Below are positions 8,008-16,213 of a stretch of DNA of 41,124 nt, one piece after another; the stretch's first letter is position 1, and each line of letters starts with the position of its first letter. The notes below the pieces were generated by a model that saw nothing but the letters and a program-made list of their open reading frames with translations, did not search any database and was not told the DNA's origin. The DNA is from Xenophilus sp. E41. Its GTDB lineage: Bacteria > Pseudomonadota > Gammaproteobacteria > Burkholderiales > Burkholderiaceae_C. The stretch spans positions 1 to 41,124 of the forward strand of contig NZ_QPIB01000033.1 of the NCBI RefSeq assembly GCF_003671765.1, in the 5' to 3' direction. Both the position numbers and the translations under genes were made by a program.

Positions 8008-8889
8008 TCAGACGAATGCCGAGCGGTTCTGTGCGATGAACGCCGGAATCGAAAGCGGTGCTTCGCCCGTCAACTCTTCGACGACGCTGTTGGTTCCGGC
8101 GAAGATGCCGTTCTGGTAGTCCTGCGCGACCTCGCACAGATGCTGGACGAGGAAGGGGTTGAACTTGTAGGTCTGCTCCATCCGTTCCCGAAACGCCTCG
8201 ATGGACATCGGTGCGTAGGAGATCCGGGCGCCGAGCACCTCGCTCATGGCCGCCGCGATGTCGTGGTGGTCCATCTCGCGCGGCCCATGCAGCCGGTAGA
8301 TCTTTCCGCCGTGGCCCTCCGGTTCGGCCAGGAGCTTCGCGATCACCCGGCCCTGGTCGTCGGTGCTGATGGGCGCATGGCGGCCCTCGCCGAAGGGGAA
8401 AAGGATCTGTTTGCCGGCCCAGATCTCCTTGGCGAAATGGGGGTAGGTGAGCCAGTCCGCGAAGAAGGTCGGCCGCAGATGGGTCGTGGGTACCCCCGAC
8501 CAGTCGAAGACCCGCTCGGACATCCAGTGATCGCGCGCGGCATGGCTCTTGGCGTCGCGGCGCGCGGAGATCTGCGACATGTTCACGATGGCGCCCACGC
8601 CAGCTTCTTTCGCTGCCTGGGCGAAGAAGGCGCTGGCCTGCACGATGCCCGGCAGGAACGGGTGCAGGAAGTACGCCGACCGGATGCCATCCATCGCCGA
8701 CCGGATGGCGTCGATGTCGGTGAAGTCGCCCAGCGCGATCTCCACGCCTTGCTCGCGCAACGCCGCCGCTTCGTCCGCGTCCCTGCGAACGTAAGCACGG
8801 ACTGGCCGTCCCATCTTCAAGAGGTTGCTGATGGCGAGGCCGCCGGTGCGGCCGGTGGCGCCGCTGACGAGAATTTCTGCTTTGCTCAT
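8008..8889 (-). CDS. NmrA-like NAD(P)-binding protein (atypical SDR)
   Basis: The 293-residue protein begins with ILVSGATGRTGG, the GxxGxxG loop of NmrA/azoreductase-like atypical SDRs, at residues 10-16. The body carries the expected NmrA features: VRAYVRRDAD after strand two, a YFLHPF segment, and a later LRPTFFADWL substrate-side motif. Family members act as NAD(P)H-dependent quinone or dye reductases or as redox sensors. The start is fixed by GGAG eight bases before ATG 8889. An upstream in-frame extension to 8952 lacks a site and is rejected. It is the second gene in the cluster after the HD hydrolase. Confidence 0.87.
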   Translation of the reverse strand: MSKAEILVSGATGRTGGLAISNLLKMGRPVRAYVRRDADEAAALREQGVEIALGDFTDIDAIRSAMDGIRSAYFLHPFLPGIVQASAFFAQAAKEAGVGAIVNMSQISARRDAKSHAARDHWMSERVFDWSGVPTTHLRPTFFADWLTYPHFAKEIWAGKQILFPFGEGRHAPISTDDQGRVIAKLLAEPEGHGGKIYRLHGPREMDHHDIAAAMSEVLGARISYAPMSIEAFRERMEQTYKFNPFLVQHLCEVAQDYQNGIFAGTNSVVEELTGEAPLSIPAFIAQNRSAFV

Positions 8890-8973
8890 GATGAATGCTC
8901 CAAGGACGGAGAGCGGATTCCGTGCGGGACGTCCCGCTCTCGATTGACACAAAGGGCTGGACCGAGGCCCGGT

Positions 8974-9615
8974 TCAGCTGTCGAAAGGGGCACGATCGAG
9001 GAGGTCGCACACATCTGGAATCGGGCACCCCGGGACATGGCGCCGCCCGATGTCGGCGAGCCCGGTTCCAACGGCGGTATGCGGCTTCTTGCGCGTGACC
9101 TCCGCCAAGGCGCTCTGGAATGCGGCCTTGAAGCCCAGGCGTGGGTAGAGCGCAAGCACGTCGTCGATGAGGGCGGGCGTGATCTCTTCGATCCACAGGC
9201 CCATCACGTCGACGTGGGCGCCCATGTGAACCAGTGCAACCTCGGGCTCCCTGCGCTCCGCGATGCCGGCGCTCGAATGCAGTGCAATGGCGTCCCACAC
9301 CAGTCGGGCCTTCCGCTCCGGATAGCCGTTCGCGACCAGAATCCTGCTGGCCGCGTCGGCCCCGTCGACTTCGAACCGGTGCTCGGCGGCGTAGTCCGGC
9401 GTGAGGCCGAGGTCGTGCAACAGCGAGGCGAGGTAGACGACTTCACGGTCGTACTTCAGTCCGCGCTTGCGTCCGAGAAGCTCGGAGAACCACCAGGTCC
9501 TGTGGACGTGGTTGCACATCGCCGGTGAATGCACGCGTTGCACCAGGTAGGCAGCTTTATGTGCCAGTGCGGATTCGGGGGCGCTGACGCCGTCGATCAG
9601 GGTTGGAGTGGCCAT
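8974..9615 (-). CDS. HD-domain hydrolase, cyanamide hydratase-like
   Basis: The 213-residue protein has an HD fold: CNHVHRTWWF supplies the first His, YLASLLHDLGLTP the His-Asp pair, and DAIALHSS a later metal His. The arrangement RVYRTWWFSE..LASLLHDLG resembles the fungal cyanamide hydratase and related bacterial HD hydrolases rather than nucleotide phosphohydrolases of the dGTPase type. A GGAAG site precedes the ATG. It is the first gene of the minus-strand cluster and is divergent from the GlxA-type regulator 119 bases away. The substrate, perhaps a nitrile or isocyanide, is a guess. Confidence 0.75.
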   Translation of the reverse strand: MATPTLIDGVSAPESALAHKAAYLVQRVHSPAMCNHVHRTWWFSELLGRKRGLKYDREVVYLASLLHDLGLTPDYAAEHRFEVDGADAASRILVANGYPERKARLVWDAIALHSSAGIAERREPEVALVHMGAHVDVMGLWIEEITPALIDDVLALYPRLGFKAAFQSALAEVTRKKPHTAVGTGLADIGRRHVPGCPIPDVCDLLDRAPFDS

Positions 9616-9734
9616 GGTGCTTCTTCCATCAGGATGTCGCTGTTCAGGCCTTGAATTTAGAACGCCCAGGTCGGCGTAAATGACTGTTTGCGGACGATTT
9701 TTGCCAAGATGCGGCACGATTATCCAGGGCTGCC

Positions 9735-10847
9735 ATGACTGAAAGAACGAGATCCAGGTCGAAAGCGTCGCTCGCACCGGTCGCACGCAAGCGCATCGTC
9801 ATATTGGGACTGGCCCCGGTCGACGCGTTGGACGTCATCGGGCCGGCGGAGGTGTTCACCCTCGCCAACCGGCTGCATGGCGCAGGGACGGCGCCCTACC
9901 TGTTGGAATTGGTCTGCGTGGGGCCCGGTCCGGACCTGGAGAGCGAGACCGGCATCGGCCTCAGGGCCCACCGAACGCTGGACCAGGAGCGCAGGTCGAG
10001 CAAGCCCATCGACACACTCGTCGTCGCTGCCGGGTTCAATGCCGACCAGCCATTGGAAAGGCCAGTCGCTCAGTGGATTCGGACGCGGTCGCGGTCGGTG
10101 CGGCGCGTCTGTTCCATCTGCGTCGGCGCCTTCGCGCTCGCCGACGCCGGTTTGCTCGACGGCCGTCGGGCGACGACGCATTGGGGCATGGCAAGGCGCC
10201 TGGCCGAGCGCTATCCGGCTGTGCTCGTGGACCCGAACCCCATCTGGGTGAAGGACGGCAATGTCTACACGTCAGCGGGCATCTCCGCGGGCATCGACCT
10301 CGCGCTGGCCCTGGTGGGAGAAGACCTGGGCGAGGATCTGGCGCTCGAAGTCGCGAAGAGCCTGGTGCTCTTTCTGCGCCGCCCGGGTGGTCAAGCGCAG
10401 TTCAGCGTGTCGCTCCAGTCGCAACACGGGTTGAGTCCCAGGCTGGAAGGCATGCGGACCTGGATCAGCGAGAACCTGCACCGGGAACTCACGGTCGATG
10501 TGCTGGCGGACAGGCTTTCGATGAGCGTTCGAACGCTCATTCGAACCTTCGAGCGAGAGCTGCAGACCACGCCGGCGAAATACGTGGAGGACGTGCGCCT
10601 GGAGGCGGTGCGCCGGGCGCTGGAGTTGGGAGGCTCGATGGAGGACATCGCGCGCCGATGCGGCTATCGGAGCGTCGACGTTCTCAGAAAGGCATTCGTG
10701 CGTCGTGTGGGCGTGAGTCCCGGAGAGTACGCACGAAGGTTTGCCGTGTCGCACACCGGCGCATCGGCCGCACGCGGCGAGGCAAGCCGGCCAGTCACAC
10801 CATCGCGCACCCGCAACTCATCCGCCACTGCCCCTGGTCCCCGATGA
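9735..10847 (+). CDS. GlxA-family AraC-type transcriptional regulator
   Basis: The 370-residue protein has an N-terminal DJ-1/PfpI-like domain (about residues 20-190; VCSICVGAFALADAGLLDGRRATTHW contains the nucleophile-elbow-like Cys) and a C-terminal double HTH of AraC type (about 245-340; ELTVDVLADRLSMSVRTLIRTF, then EDIARRCGYRSVDVLRKAF). Such regulators usually activate a neighbouring gene set, so the divergent HD-NmrA-SDR-membrane cluster is the likely target. The divergent region 9616-9734 holds no palindrome that I can assign. The last 53 bases overlap the 3' end of the convergent amidohydrolase gene, and the final 30 residues are low-complexity. Confidence 0.9.
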   Translation: MTERTRSRSKASLAPVARKRIVILGLAPVDALDVIGPAEVFTLANRLHGAGTAPYLLELVCVGPGPDLESETGIGLRAHRTLDQERRSSKPIDTLVVAAGFNADQPLERPVAQWIRTRSRSVRRVCSICVGAFALADAGLLDGRRATTHWGMARRLAERYPAVLVDPNPIWVKDGNVYTSAGISAGIDLALALVGEDLGEDLALEVAKSLVLFLRRPGGQAQFSVSLQSQHGLSPRLEGMRTWISENLHRELTVDVLADRLSMSVRTLIRTFERELQTTPAKYVEDVRLEAVRRALELGGSMEDIARRCGYRSVDVLRKAFVRRVGVSPGEYARRFAVSHTGASAARGEASRPVTPSRTRNSSATAPGPR

Positions 10848-12819
10848 TGATCGGCGCCGCCCCCGGCCCGGCGCAGCATCCGCCGCCGTGCGCCGCGGGC
10901 GCCTGCGCCACGCCGCTCTTGCGCCGCTGCTGGTAGCCGCCGTAGATGTTCACGGGCAGCCAGTCGGGCATGGGCTTCACCGCCGCCGGCGCCTGCGCCG
11001 CGAAGGCGCCGGCGCCGTGCACCACCTGGCCGCCCACCACCGTGAGCAGCGCCGTGATGTCCTTGATGTCGTCCTCGGGCACGGCGAAGTAGTCGTCCGA
11101 CAGCAGCGCGAAGTCGGCCAGCCGGCCGGGCTGGATGCTGCCCTTGCGGGCCTCTTCGCCGGTGAGCGCGGCGCCTTCCACGGTCCACATGCGCAGCGCG
11201 TCCTCGCGGCTCACCAGGTTGCGCTCGGCGTTCAGGCGGGTGTCGCCCATGGTCTTGCCGGTGATCAGCCAATGCAGCGACACCCAGGGGTTGTAGCTGG
11301 TGGCGCGGCTGGAGTCGGTGCCGCAGGCCACGGGCAGGCCCATGGCACGCATGCGCCCGATGGCGGGCGCGTCGGCCGCGGCCTCGCGGCCCCAGGTCTG
11401 GGCGAAGACCTCGCCGTCCAGCGACATGCGGTTCTGGATCGCGATGCGCCCGCCCATGGCGGCCACGCGTTCCATCGAGCGCGGCGACAGCGTCTCGCAG
11501 TGGTCGAGCGCCCAGCGCACGTTCTTGAGCGGCACCTCGCGGTTCACCTTCTCGAGCACGTCGAGGATGCGCGTGGCGGTGCTGTCGTAGCTGGCATGCA
11601 TGCGGATCGGCCAGCCCTTGCCGACCAGGTAGGTGGCCACCTCGGTGAGCTTGCTTTCCATGATGGCCGGCGCCGGCGCGACGCTCTTGCCGAAGTTGGC
11701 CGGGTCCGTCGCGGCCCAGAGGATGTATTCGCCCGCGCCCACCATGCGCAGCCAGTCGTCGCCCTGGCCCGGCGCGACCTTCTGCGACCAGGCCTGGTAG
11801 TCGGCCAGCTCCTGGCCCGGGCGCTGCGCGAACAGGTTGTACGAGATGCGCAGCGTCATTTTTCGCTCGGCCGCGAGCTGCGCCACGCCGGCGTAGTGCT
11901 CGGGGTAGTTCTGACCGCCGCCACCGGCGTCGACCACGCTGGTCAGGCCCAGGCGGTTCATCTCGCGCATGTACAGCTGCGTCGACAGCGCCTGGTCGGC
12001 GTCGGGCAGCTTGGGCACGCGCGCGAACAGTGCGACCAGGCCGCCCAGGCTGGTGGTGTTGACGACCAGGCCGGTCGGGTTGCCGGCCGCGTCCTTCTCG
12101 AGCACGCTGCCGATCGGGTTGGGCGTGTCGCGGTTGAAGCCCAGCACGCGCAGGGCAGCGCGGTTGAGAAAGGCGCGGTCGTACAGGTTCATCACGAAGC
12201 AGGGCACTTCGCCGGTGGCGTCGTTGATCTCGGCCAGCGTGGGCAGCCGCTTCTCGCGGAACTGGTAGGGCGAGAAGCCGCCCACCACCTGCACCCAGTG
12301 CGGCGGCTGCGTGCGCCGCGCCTGGTCGCGCAACATCACCAGCGCGTCGGCCAGCGAGGGCACGCCGTCCCAGCGCAGCTCCTGCGTGTAGGTCAGGCCG
12401 CCGCGGATGAAGTGGGCGTGCGAGTCGATCAGCCCCGGCACCACGGTGCGGCCCTGGGCGTCGATGACGCGGGTGCGCGGGCCGATCCAGCGCTGCATGT
12501 CGGCATCGCTGCCGACGGCGACAAAGTCGGTGCCGACGATGGCCAGAGCTTCGGCGCGTGGGCGCTTCGGGTCCAGCGTGGCGATGCGGACGTTGCGCAG
12601 CACGGTGTCGGCGGGGCCGCTGGGCGCGGTGCTGGCGCAGCCGGCCAGGCCGAAGCCTGCCAGGCCGCCGGCGGCGGCCAGGCCGAGCGAGCTGCGCAGG
12701 AACTGCCGGCGCGGCGGCTCGGCGGCGTCGGGTTCCGGATGGATGCAGGCAGGGTCGCACCAATGACGATAGCGGCCGGCTGCACCGGCTTCGGTGCGAG
12801 TGGATCCGAAGAGCTTCAT
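10795..12819 (-). CDS. exported amidohydrolase (YtcJ-like)
   Basis: The 674-residue protein matches the Amidohydro_3/YtcJ group. Metal motifs are GLIDSHAHF near the start, then IRMHASYDST, ALDHCETLSP and ACGTDSSRAT. A twin-arginine signal (RRQFLRSS, residues 37-44) leads to a lipobox-like LAGC with Cys61, so it may be a Tat-exported lipoprotein. Two oddities stand out: 36 residues precede the Arg pair and include two Cys, and the C-terminus is Cys-rich (Cys648, 649, 669, 671). It is the last gene of the LacI-linked operon, 16 bases after the Bug gene. It could hydrolyse an amide or ester precursor in the periplasm. Its 3' end overlaps the convergent regulator by 53 bases. Confidence 0.87.
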   Translation of the reverse strand: MKLFGSTRTEAGAAGRYRHWCDPACIHPEPDAAEPPRRQFLRSSLGLAAAGGLAGFGLAGCASTAPSGPADTVLRNVRIATLDPKRPRAEALAIVGTDFVAVGSDADMQRWIGPRTRVIDAQGRTVVPGLIDSHAHFIRGGLTYTQELRWDGVPSLADALVMLRDQARRTQPPHWVQVVGGFSPYQFREKRLPTLAEINDATGEVPCFVMNLYDRAFLNRAALRVLGFNRDTPNPIGSVLEKDAAGNPTGLVVNTTSLGGLVALFARVPKLPDADQALSTQLYMREMNRLGLTSVVDAGGGGQNYPEHYAGVAQLAAERKMTLRISYNLFAQRPGQELADYQAWSQKVAPGQGDDWLRMVGAGEYILWAATDPANFGKSVAPAPAIMESKLTEVATYLVGKGWPIRMHASYDSTATRILDVLEKVNREVPLKNVRWALDHCETLSPRSMERVAAMGGRIAIQNRMSLDGEVFAQTWGREAAADAPAIGRMRAMGLPVACGTDSSRATSYNPWVSLHWLITGKTMGDTRLNAERNLVSREDALRMWTVEGAALTGEEARKGSIQPGRLADFALLSDDYFAVPEDDIKDITALLTVVGGQVVHGAGAFAAQAPAAVKPMPDWLPVNIYGGYQQRRKSGVAQAPAAHGGGCCAGPGAAPIIIGDQGQWRMSCGCAMV

Positions 12820-12835
12820 GCGGACCTCGGGCGCG

Positions 12836-13825
12836 TCAGTCGACCTTGATGCCTGCAGCCTTGACGACGCGCGCGCTCTTCGCGGTCTCGTCGGCGAGGA
12901 ACTTGTCGAACTGCGCCGACGGCATGGTGAAGGGCTCGGCGCCCAGCTTGTCCAGCCGGTCCTTCAGGTCGGGCGCGGCCATGATCTTCGCGACCTCGGC
13001 CTGCACGCGGTCGACCACCGGCTTCGGCGTCTTCGCGGGCGCGAACAGGCCAACCCAGAACAGGTACTCGGAGCCGGGCACGCCGGCCTCCACCGTCGTC
13101 GGCAGGTCGGGCTGCACGGAAGAGCGCTTGCCGGTGCCCACGGCCAGGGCCTTGAGCTTGCCGTCCTTGATGAGGGGCAGGGCCGACACCATCGGCGCGA
13201 AGAACCAGTCGATGCGTCCGCCCATCACCTCGGTCATGGCCTCGGGCGTGCCGCGGAAGGGCACGTGCTGCGCCTGGATGCCGGCCGCCAGGCGGAACAC
13301 CTCGGCGTTCATGTGCGTGGCCGAGCCGTTGCCGGCCGATGCGTAATTGAACCCGCCCGGCTTGGCCTTGACCTGCGCCACCAGGTCCTTCACGTCGGCG
13401 AACTTGCCGGGCGAGGTGACCAGCACGTTGGGCAGGCTGGCCATCGGCGTGATGCCGGCGAAGTCCTTCAGCGTGTCGTAGGAGAGGTTGGGGTAGATCG
13501 ATGGGTTGACCAGGTGCCCCGCCGAATGCACCAGCAGCGTGTAGCCGTCGGCCGGCGCCTTGGCCACCTGCGCCGCACCCAGTGTGCCGCCGGCGCCGGG
13601 CTTGTTCTCGACCACCACGGTGGTCTGCAGGGCGGGGCCGAGGCGCTCGGCCACGAGCCGCGCGACGATGTCGGTGCCGCTGCCTGCGGTGAAGGGCACG
13701 ATGAGGCGGATCGACTGGCCCCGCGGCCAGTCGCCCTGCGCGTGCGCGCTGCCGATGGCGAGGGCCGCGAGCGTGCCCGCGACGAAGAGGCGGCGGCCGA
13801 GGCCGCGGTGGGGTGCGAATGTCAT
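12836..13825 (-). CDS. Bug-family tripartite tricarboxylate receptor
   Basis: The 329-residue protein has a Sec signal ending near AHAQ and the Bug (TctC) fold: an IRLIVPFTAGSGTDIVAR strand followed by VVVENKPGAGGTLGA, then PADGYTLL, later ATHMNAEVFRLAAGIQAQHVPFRGTPEAMTEVMGGRIDW. These periplasmic receptors bind carboxylates, amides or aromatic acids. No TctA or TctB membrane genes are next to it, which is usual in this family. Its place between cupin and amidohydrolase suggests that it binds the operon's substrate and either feeds a distant transporter or senses it. Confidence 0.93.
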   Translation of the reverse strand: MTFAPHRGLGRRLFVAGTLAALAIGSAHAQGDWPRGQSIRLIVPFTAGSGTDIVARLVAERLGPALQTTVVVENKPGAGGTLGAAQVAKAPADGYTLLVHSAGHLVNPSIYPNLSYDTLKDFAGITPMASLPNVLVTSPGKFADVKDLVAQVKAKPGGFNYASAGNGSATHMNAEVFRLAAGIQAQHVPFRGTPEAMTEVMGGRIDWFFAPMVSALPLIKDGKLKALAVGTGKRSSVQPDLPTTVEAGVPGSEYLFWVGLFAPAKTPKPVVDRVQAEVAKIMAAPDLKDRLDKLGAEPFTMPSAQFDKFLADETAKSARVVKAAGIKVD

Positions 13826-13867
13826 GTCTTGTCTCCGTTTGTGTGTTCTGTGGGATCGATGCGGCCG

Positions 13868-14233
13868 TCAGCCCTTGGGCGCCGGCGGCTCGTGCGGCAT
13901 CACCAGCGCGACCAGCACGGGCCGGTTCGTGCGGTTGACCAGCTGCCGCTTCTCGCCCGGCGCGAAGCGGCAGGAGTCGTAGGGGCCGAGCTCCTGCTCC
14001 TCGGTGTGGCCGTCCAGCTCGCCGATGACGGTGAGCCGGCCTTCGAGCACGAGGTACAGCTTCTCCATCGGCGAGCCGTCCAGGCCGGTGTGTCCGCCGG
14101 GCAGGATCTGGCTCATGCCCATCCACATCTGCTCGGACGGGCCGGCCTCCTTGCCCTGCAGGCGCAGACAGCGCATGTCGAAGTGGCGCGGCGCCTCGTA
14201 AGTGGGCGCCTGGTCGAATCGGGTGACGTGCAT
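13868..14233 (-). CDS. small cupin-domain protein
   Basis: The 121-residue protein is a single cupin barrel: PGGHTGLDGSPMEKLYLVLEG is the first conserved motif (His, Glu-like positions), and GPYDSCRFAPGEKRQLVNRTNRPV the second. Members bind a metal and act as isomerases, decarboxylases or dioxygenases, or simply bind small molecules. It sits 18 bases after the MDR gene and 42 before the Bug gene, within the catabolic operon. A role as an isomerase or decarboxylase on a ring-cleavage product is possible but cannot be read from sequence. Confidence 0.82.
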   Translation of the reverse strand: MHVTRFDQAPTYEAPRHFDMRCLRLQGKEAGPSEQMWMGMSQILPGGHTGLDGSPMEKLYLVLEGRLTVIGELDGHTEEQELGPYDSCRFAPGEKRQLVNRTNRPVLVALVMPHEPPAPKG

Positions 14234-14251
14234 GGCAGCCTCCTTTAGCGC

Positions 14252-15250
14252 TCAGGGCCGCAGCACCACGCGGTCGGTGCTGCCCGAGAGCACCAGCCGG
14301 TAGGCGTCCAGCGCTTCGTCAAGCGTGAAGTGGCGCGCCACCGGGAAGGGTTTCAGGGTGCCGCGCTCGAAGCCTTCGCGCATCGCATCGAGCTGCGCGG
14401 TCGACGCGATGCAGTCCATGGCCAGCGAATCGATGCCCACGTACGTGTGCATGCCGCGGTAGAAGGCGAAGATGTCGAAGGGCACCGCGCGGTCGTGCGT
14501 GGCGATGAAGATCTGCGTCGCCCCCTTGGCCATGGCCTTGTTGGCCGCTTCGAAGTAGGCGCTGCCGACGGTGTTGTAGACCACGTCGGCGCCGCGGCCG
14601 TTGGTGAGCTCGAGCACCCTGGCCGCCACGTCTTCGCTGCGCGCATCGACCACCTCGACCGGCGCGCAGGCGAAGCCCTCGAAGGGGCCGGCGCGCCGTT
14701 GCACGGCGATCACCTTCGCGCCCGCCTGCGCCGCCAGCTGCACCGCGGCCTGGCCCACCTTGCCGTTGCCGCCCAGCACGAGCACGGTCTGCCCGGCCTG
14801 CGGCATGCCGCTGCGGCGGAAGCCCTCGTAGGCGGTGACGAAGGGCACGCCCACGGCACCGGCCTCGTCCATCGAGATGTTGCGCGGCCGCTCGCGCAAC
14901 GCGGCCTCGGGCAGCACCAGGTAGCGCGCGTGCGAGCCGTCGCGGGTGATGCCCACGTCGCCGCCGGAGCCGTAGACCTCGCGCCCGATCCAGGCGCTCG
15001 GCCCCGCGACCACCGTGCCCGCGAAGTCGCGGCCCGGCGTGCGCGGCCACACGGCCTTGGGCATGAGGCCCAGCGTCGCCTTCACGTCGCTGGGGTTCAC
15101 CGCGGCGGCGCCGACGCGCACCACGGCATGGCCGGCCGGCGCCTCGGGCTGCGGCTGTTGGGCGATGGCAAGCTGCAGTGCTGCGAGGTCCGCCGCCTTC
15201 TGCTCCACGCGCAGGGCGCGTGCGGCGGTGCCGTTCGTGGCCCCGTTCAT
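14252..15250 (-). CDS. MDR-superfamily oxidoreductase (quinone/enoyl reductase type)
   Basis: The 332-residue protein is a zinc-free medium-chain reductase. The N-terminal GroES-like part has VNPSDVK and PGRDFAGTV; the nucleotide loop is GGNGKVGQAA at about residues 160-169; no structural-zinc Cys cluster is present. Such enzymes reduce enones, quinones or acryloyl-type double bonds with NADPH. Its start overlaps the BKACE stop as ATGA, which predicts coupled translation. In context it could reduce the double bond of maleylacetate to give 3-oxoadipate, replacing the usual iron-dependent maleylacetate reductase, but this is a hypothesis. Confidence 0.88.
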   Translation of the reverse strand: MNGATNGTAARALRVEQKAADLAALQLAIAQQPQPEAPAGHAVVRVGAAAVNPSDVKATLGLMPKAVWPRTPGRDFAGTVVAGPSAWIGREVYGSGGDVGITRDGSHARYLVLPEAALRERPRNISMDEAGAVGVPFVTAYEGFRRSGMPQAGQTVLVLGGNGKVGQAAVQLAAQAGAKVIAVQRRAGPFEGFACAPVEVVDARSEDVAARVLELTNGRGADVVYNTVGSAYFEAANKAMAKGATQIFIATHDRAVPFDIFAFYRGMHTYVGIDSLAMDCIASTAQLDAMREGFERGTLKPFPVARHFTLDEALDAYRLVLSGSTDRVVLRP

Positions 15251-16134
15251 CGCGCACCTCCGGCCGGCAGGTTCAGCCTCTGGCGCGCCTCGGCGGCGCT
15301 GGCCACCTGGCCGCCCAGGCTGCGGATGATGTCGCGTGCCTTGGCCACCAGCTGCGCGTTGCTCTCGGCCAGAACGCCGTGCGACAGGTAGATGTTGTCT
15401 TCCATGCCCACGCGCACATGCCCGCCCATCAGCCAGGCCTGCGCGACGATGGGGAACTCCATGCGGCCGATGCCGAAGGCGCTCCAGAAGGCGCCCCGCG
15501 GCAGCATGTTGCGGGCGTAGAGCAGCGTCTCGGGCGTGGGCGCGAAGCCGTACTTCACGCCCAGCACGAAGGTCCACATGCCGGGGCCGTCGAGCGTGCC
15601 GTCGGCGATCAGGTCCAGCGCCAGGTTGATGTCGCCGGAGTCGAAGATCTCCAGCTCGGGCTTCACGCCGGCCTCGCGGATCACCTTGGCCATGCGGCGC
15701 ACGTTCTTCGGCGTGTTCATCACGACGTCGGGGCCGCTGTTCATGGTGTTGAGGTCCAGCGAGCAGACATCCGGCTTGATGAGCGCGATGTGCTCCACAC
15801 GGCGCTCGGGCGGCAGCAGCGAGGTGCCGGGCGCGTAGACCTTGGGGTCGTCCTCGCTCGGGATGAAGCGACCGCCCGGGCCGGTCGTGAGGTTCACGAT
15901 CAGCTCACGGTCGTGGCGGCGGATGCGATCGACCACCTCGCGATACAGCTCGACCTCCATCGAGGGCTTGCCGGTGCCGGGGTCGCGCACATGGATGTGC
16001 ACCTGGCCCGCACCCGCCTCGGCCGCCGCCAGGCATTCGTCGGCGATCTGCGTGGGGGTGATGGGCAGGTGCGGGGTCTGCTCGGGCTTCACGAGGTTGC
16101 CCGTGACGGCACAGGTGATGAGCGTCTTGTTCAT
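15247..16134 (-). CDS. beta-keto acid cleavage enzyme (BKACE, DUF849)
   Basis: The 295-residue TIM-barrel protein is of the Kce/BKACE family, which converts a beta-keto acid plus acetyl-CoA into acetoacetate and a new acyl-CoA. GQVHIHVRDP holds the zinc ligands His46 and His48, and GHVRVGMEDN near the end holds the third ligand Glu245. TTGPGG at about residues 83-88 is the conserved substrate loop, and Arg224 is in a GIGRMEF segment. The start ATG at 16134 has GGGAG five bases upstream. The substrate is not known. In this operon 3-oxoadipate or maleylacetate, both beta-keto acids, are attractive candidates. Confidence 0.93.
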   Translation of the reverse strand: MNKTLITCAVTGNLVKPEQTPHLPITPTQIADECLAAAEAGAGQVHIHVRDPGTGKPSMEVELYREVVDRIRRHDRELIVNLTTGPGGRFIPSEDDPKVYAPGTSLLPPERRVEHIALIKPDVCSLDLNTMNSGPDVVMNTPKNVRRMAKVIREAGVKPELEIFDSGDINLALDLIADGTLDGPGMWTFVLGVKYGFAPTPETLLYARNMLPRGAFWSAFGIGRMEFPIVAQAWLMGGHVRVGMEDNIYLSHGVLAESNAQLVAKARDIIRSLGGQVASAAEARQRLNLPAGGAR

Positions 16135-16150
16135 TGGACTCCCACGCTTG

Positions 16151-16211
16151 TCACTTCGTGCACTGCGCTGCCCCCCGAGGGGGCGCTCGCGCCTTTGGGC
16201 GGCCATGCGGC
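16151..16211. repeat. GC-rich extragenic hairpin element inside the operon
   Basis: The 79-base gap between the SDR stop and the BKACE start is filled by a palindromic element with C6 and G5 arms around CGA, flanked by GCGC. Similar blocks, with CCCCC and GGGGG arms followed by a GGGCGGCC tail, recur between genes in Comamonadaceae as I remember. It would form a strong hairpin in the operon transcript, where it could stabilise or attenuate the message downstream of the dioxygenase and SDR. Confidence 0.55.
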
Positions 16212-16213
16212 GC

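Noticed and set aside
6588-10847. A defence island around the HD-domain protein
   Set aside because: The HD protein resembles cyanamide hydratases, and neighbours are redox enzymes and an AraC-type regulator; no nucleotidyltransferase, nuclease or helicase is present.
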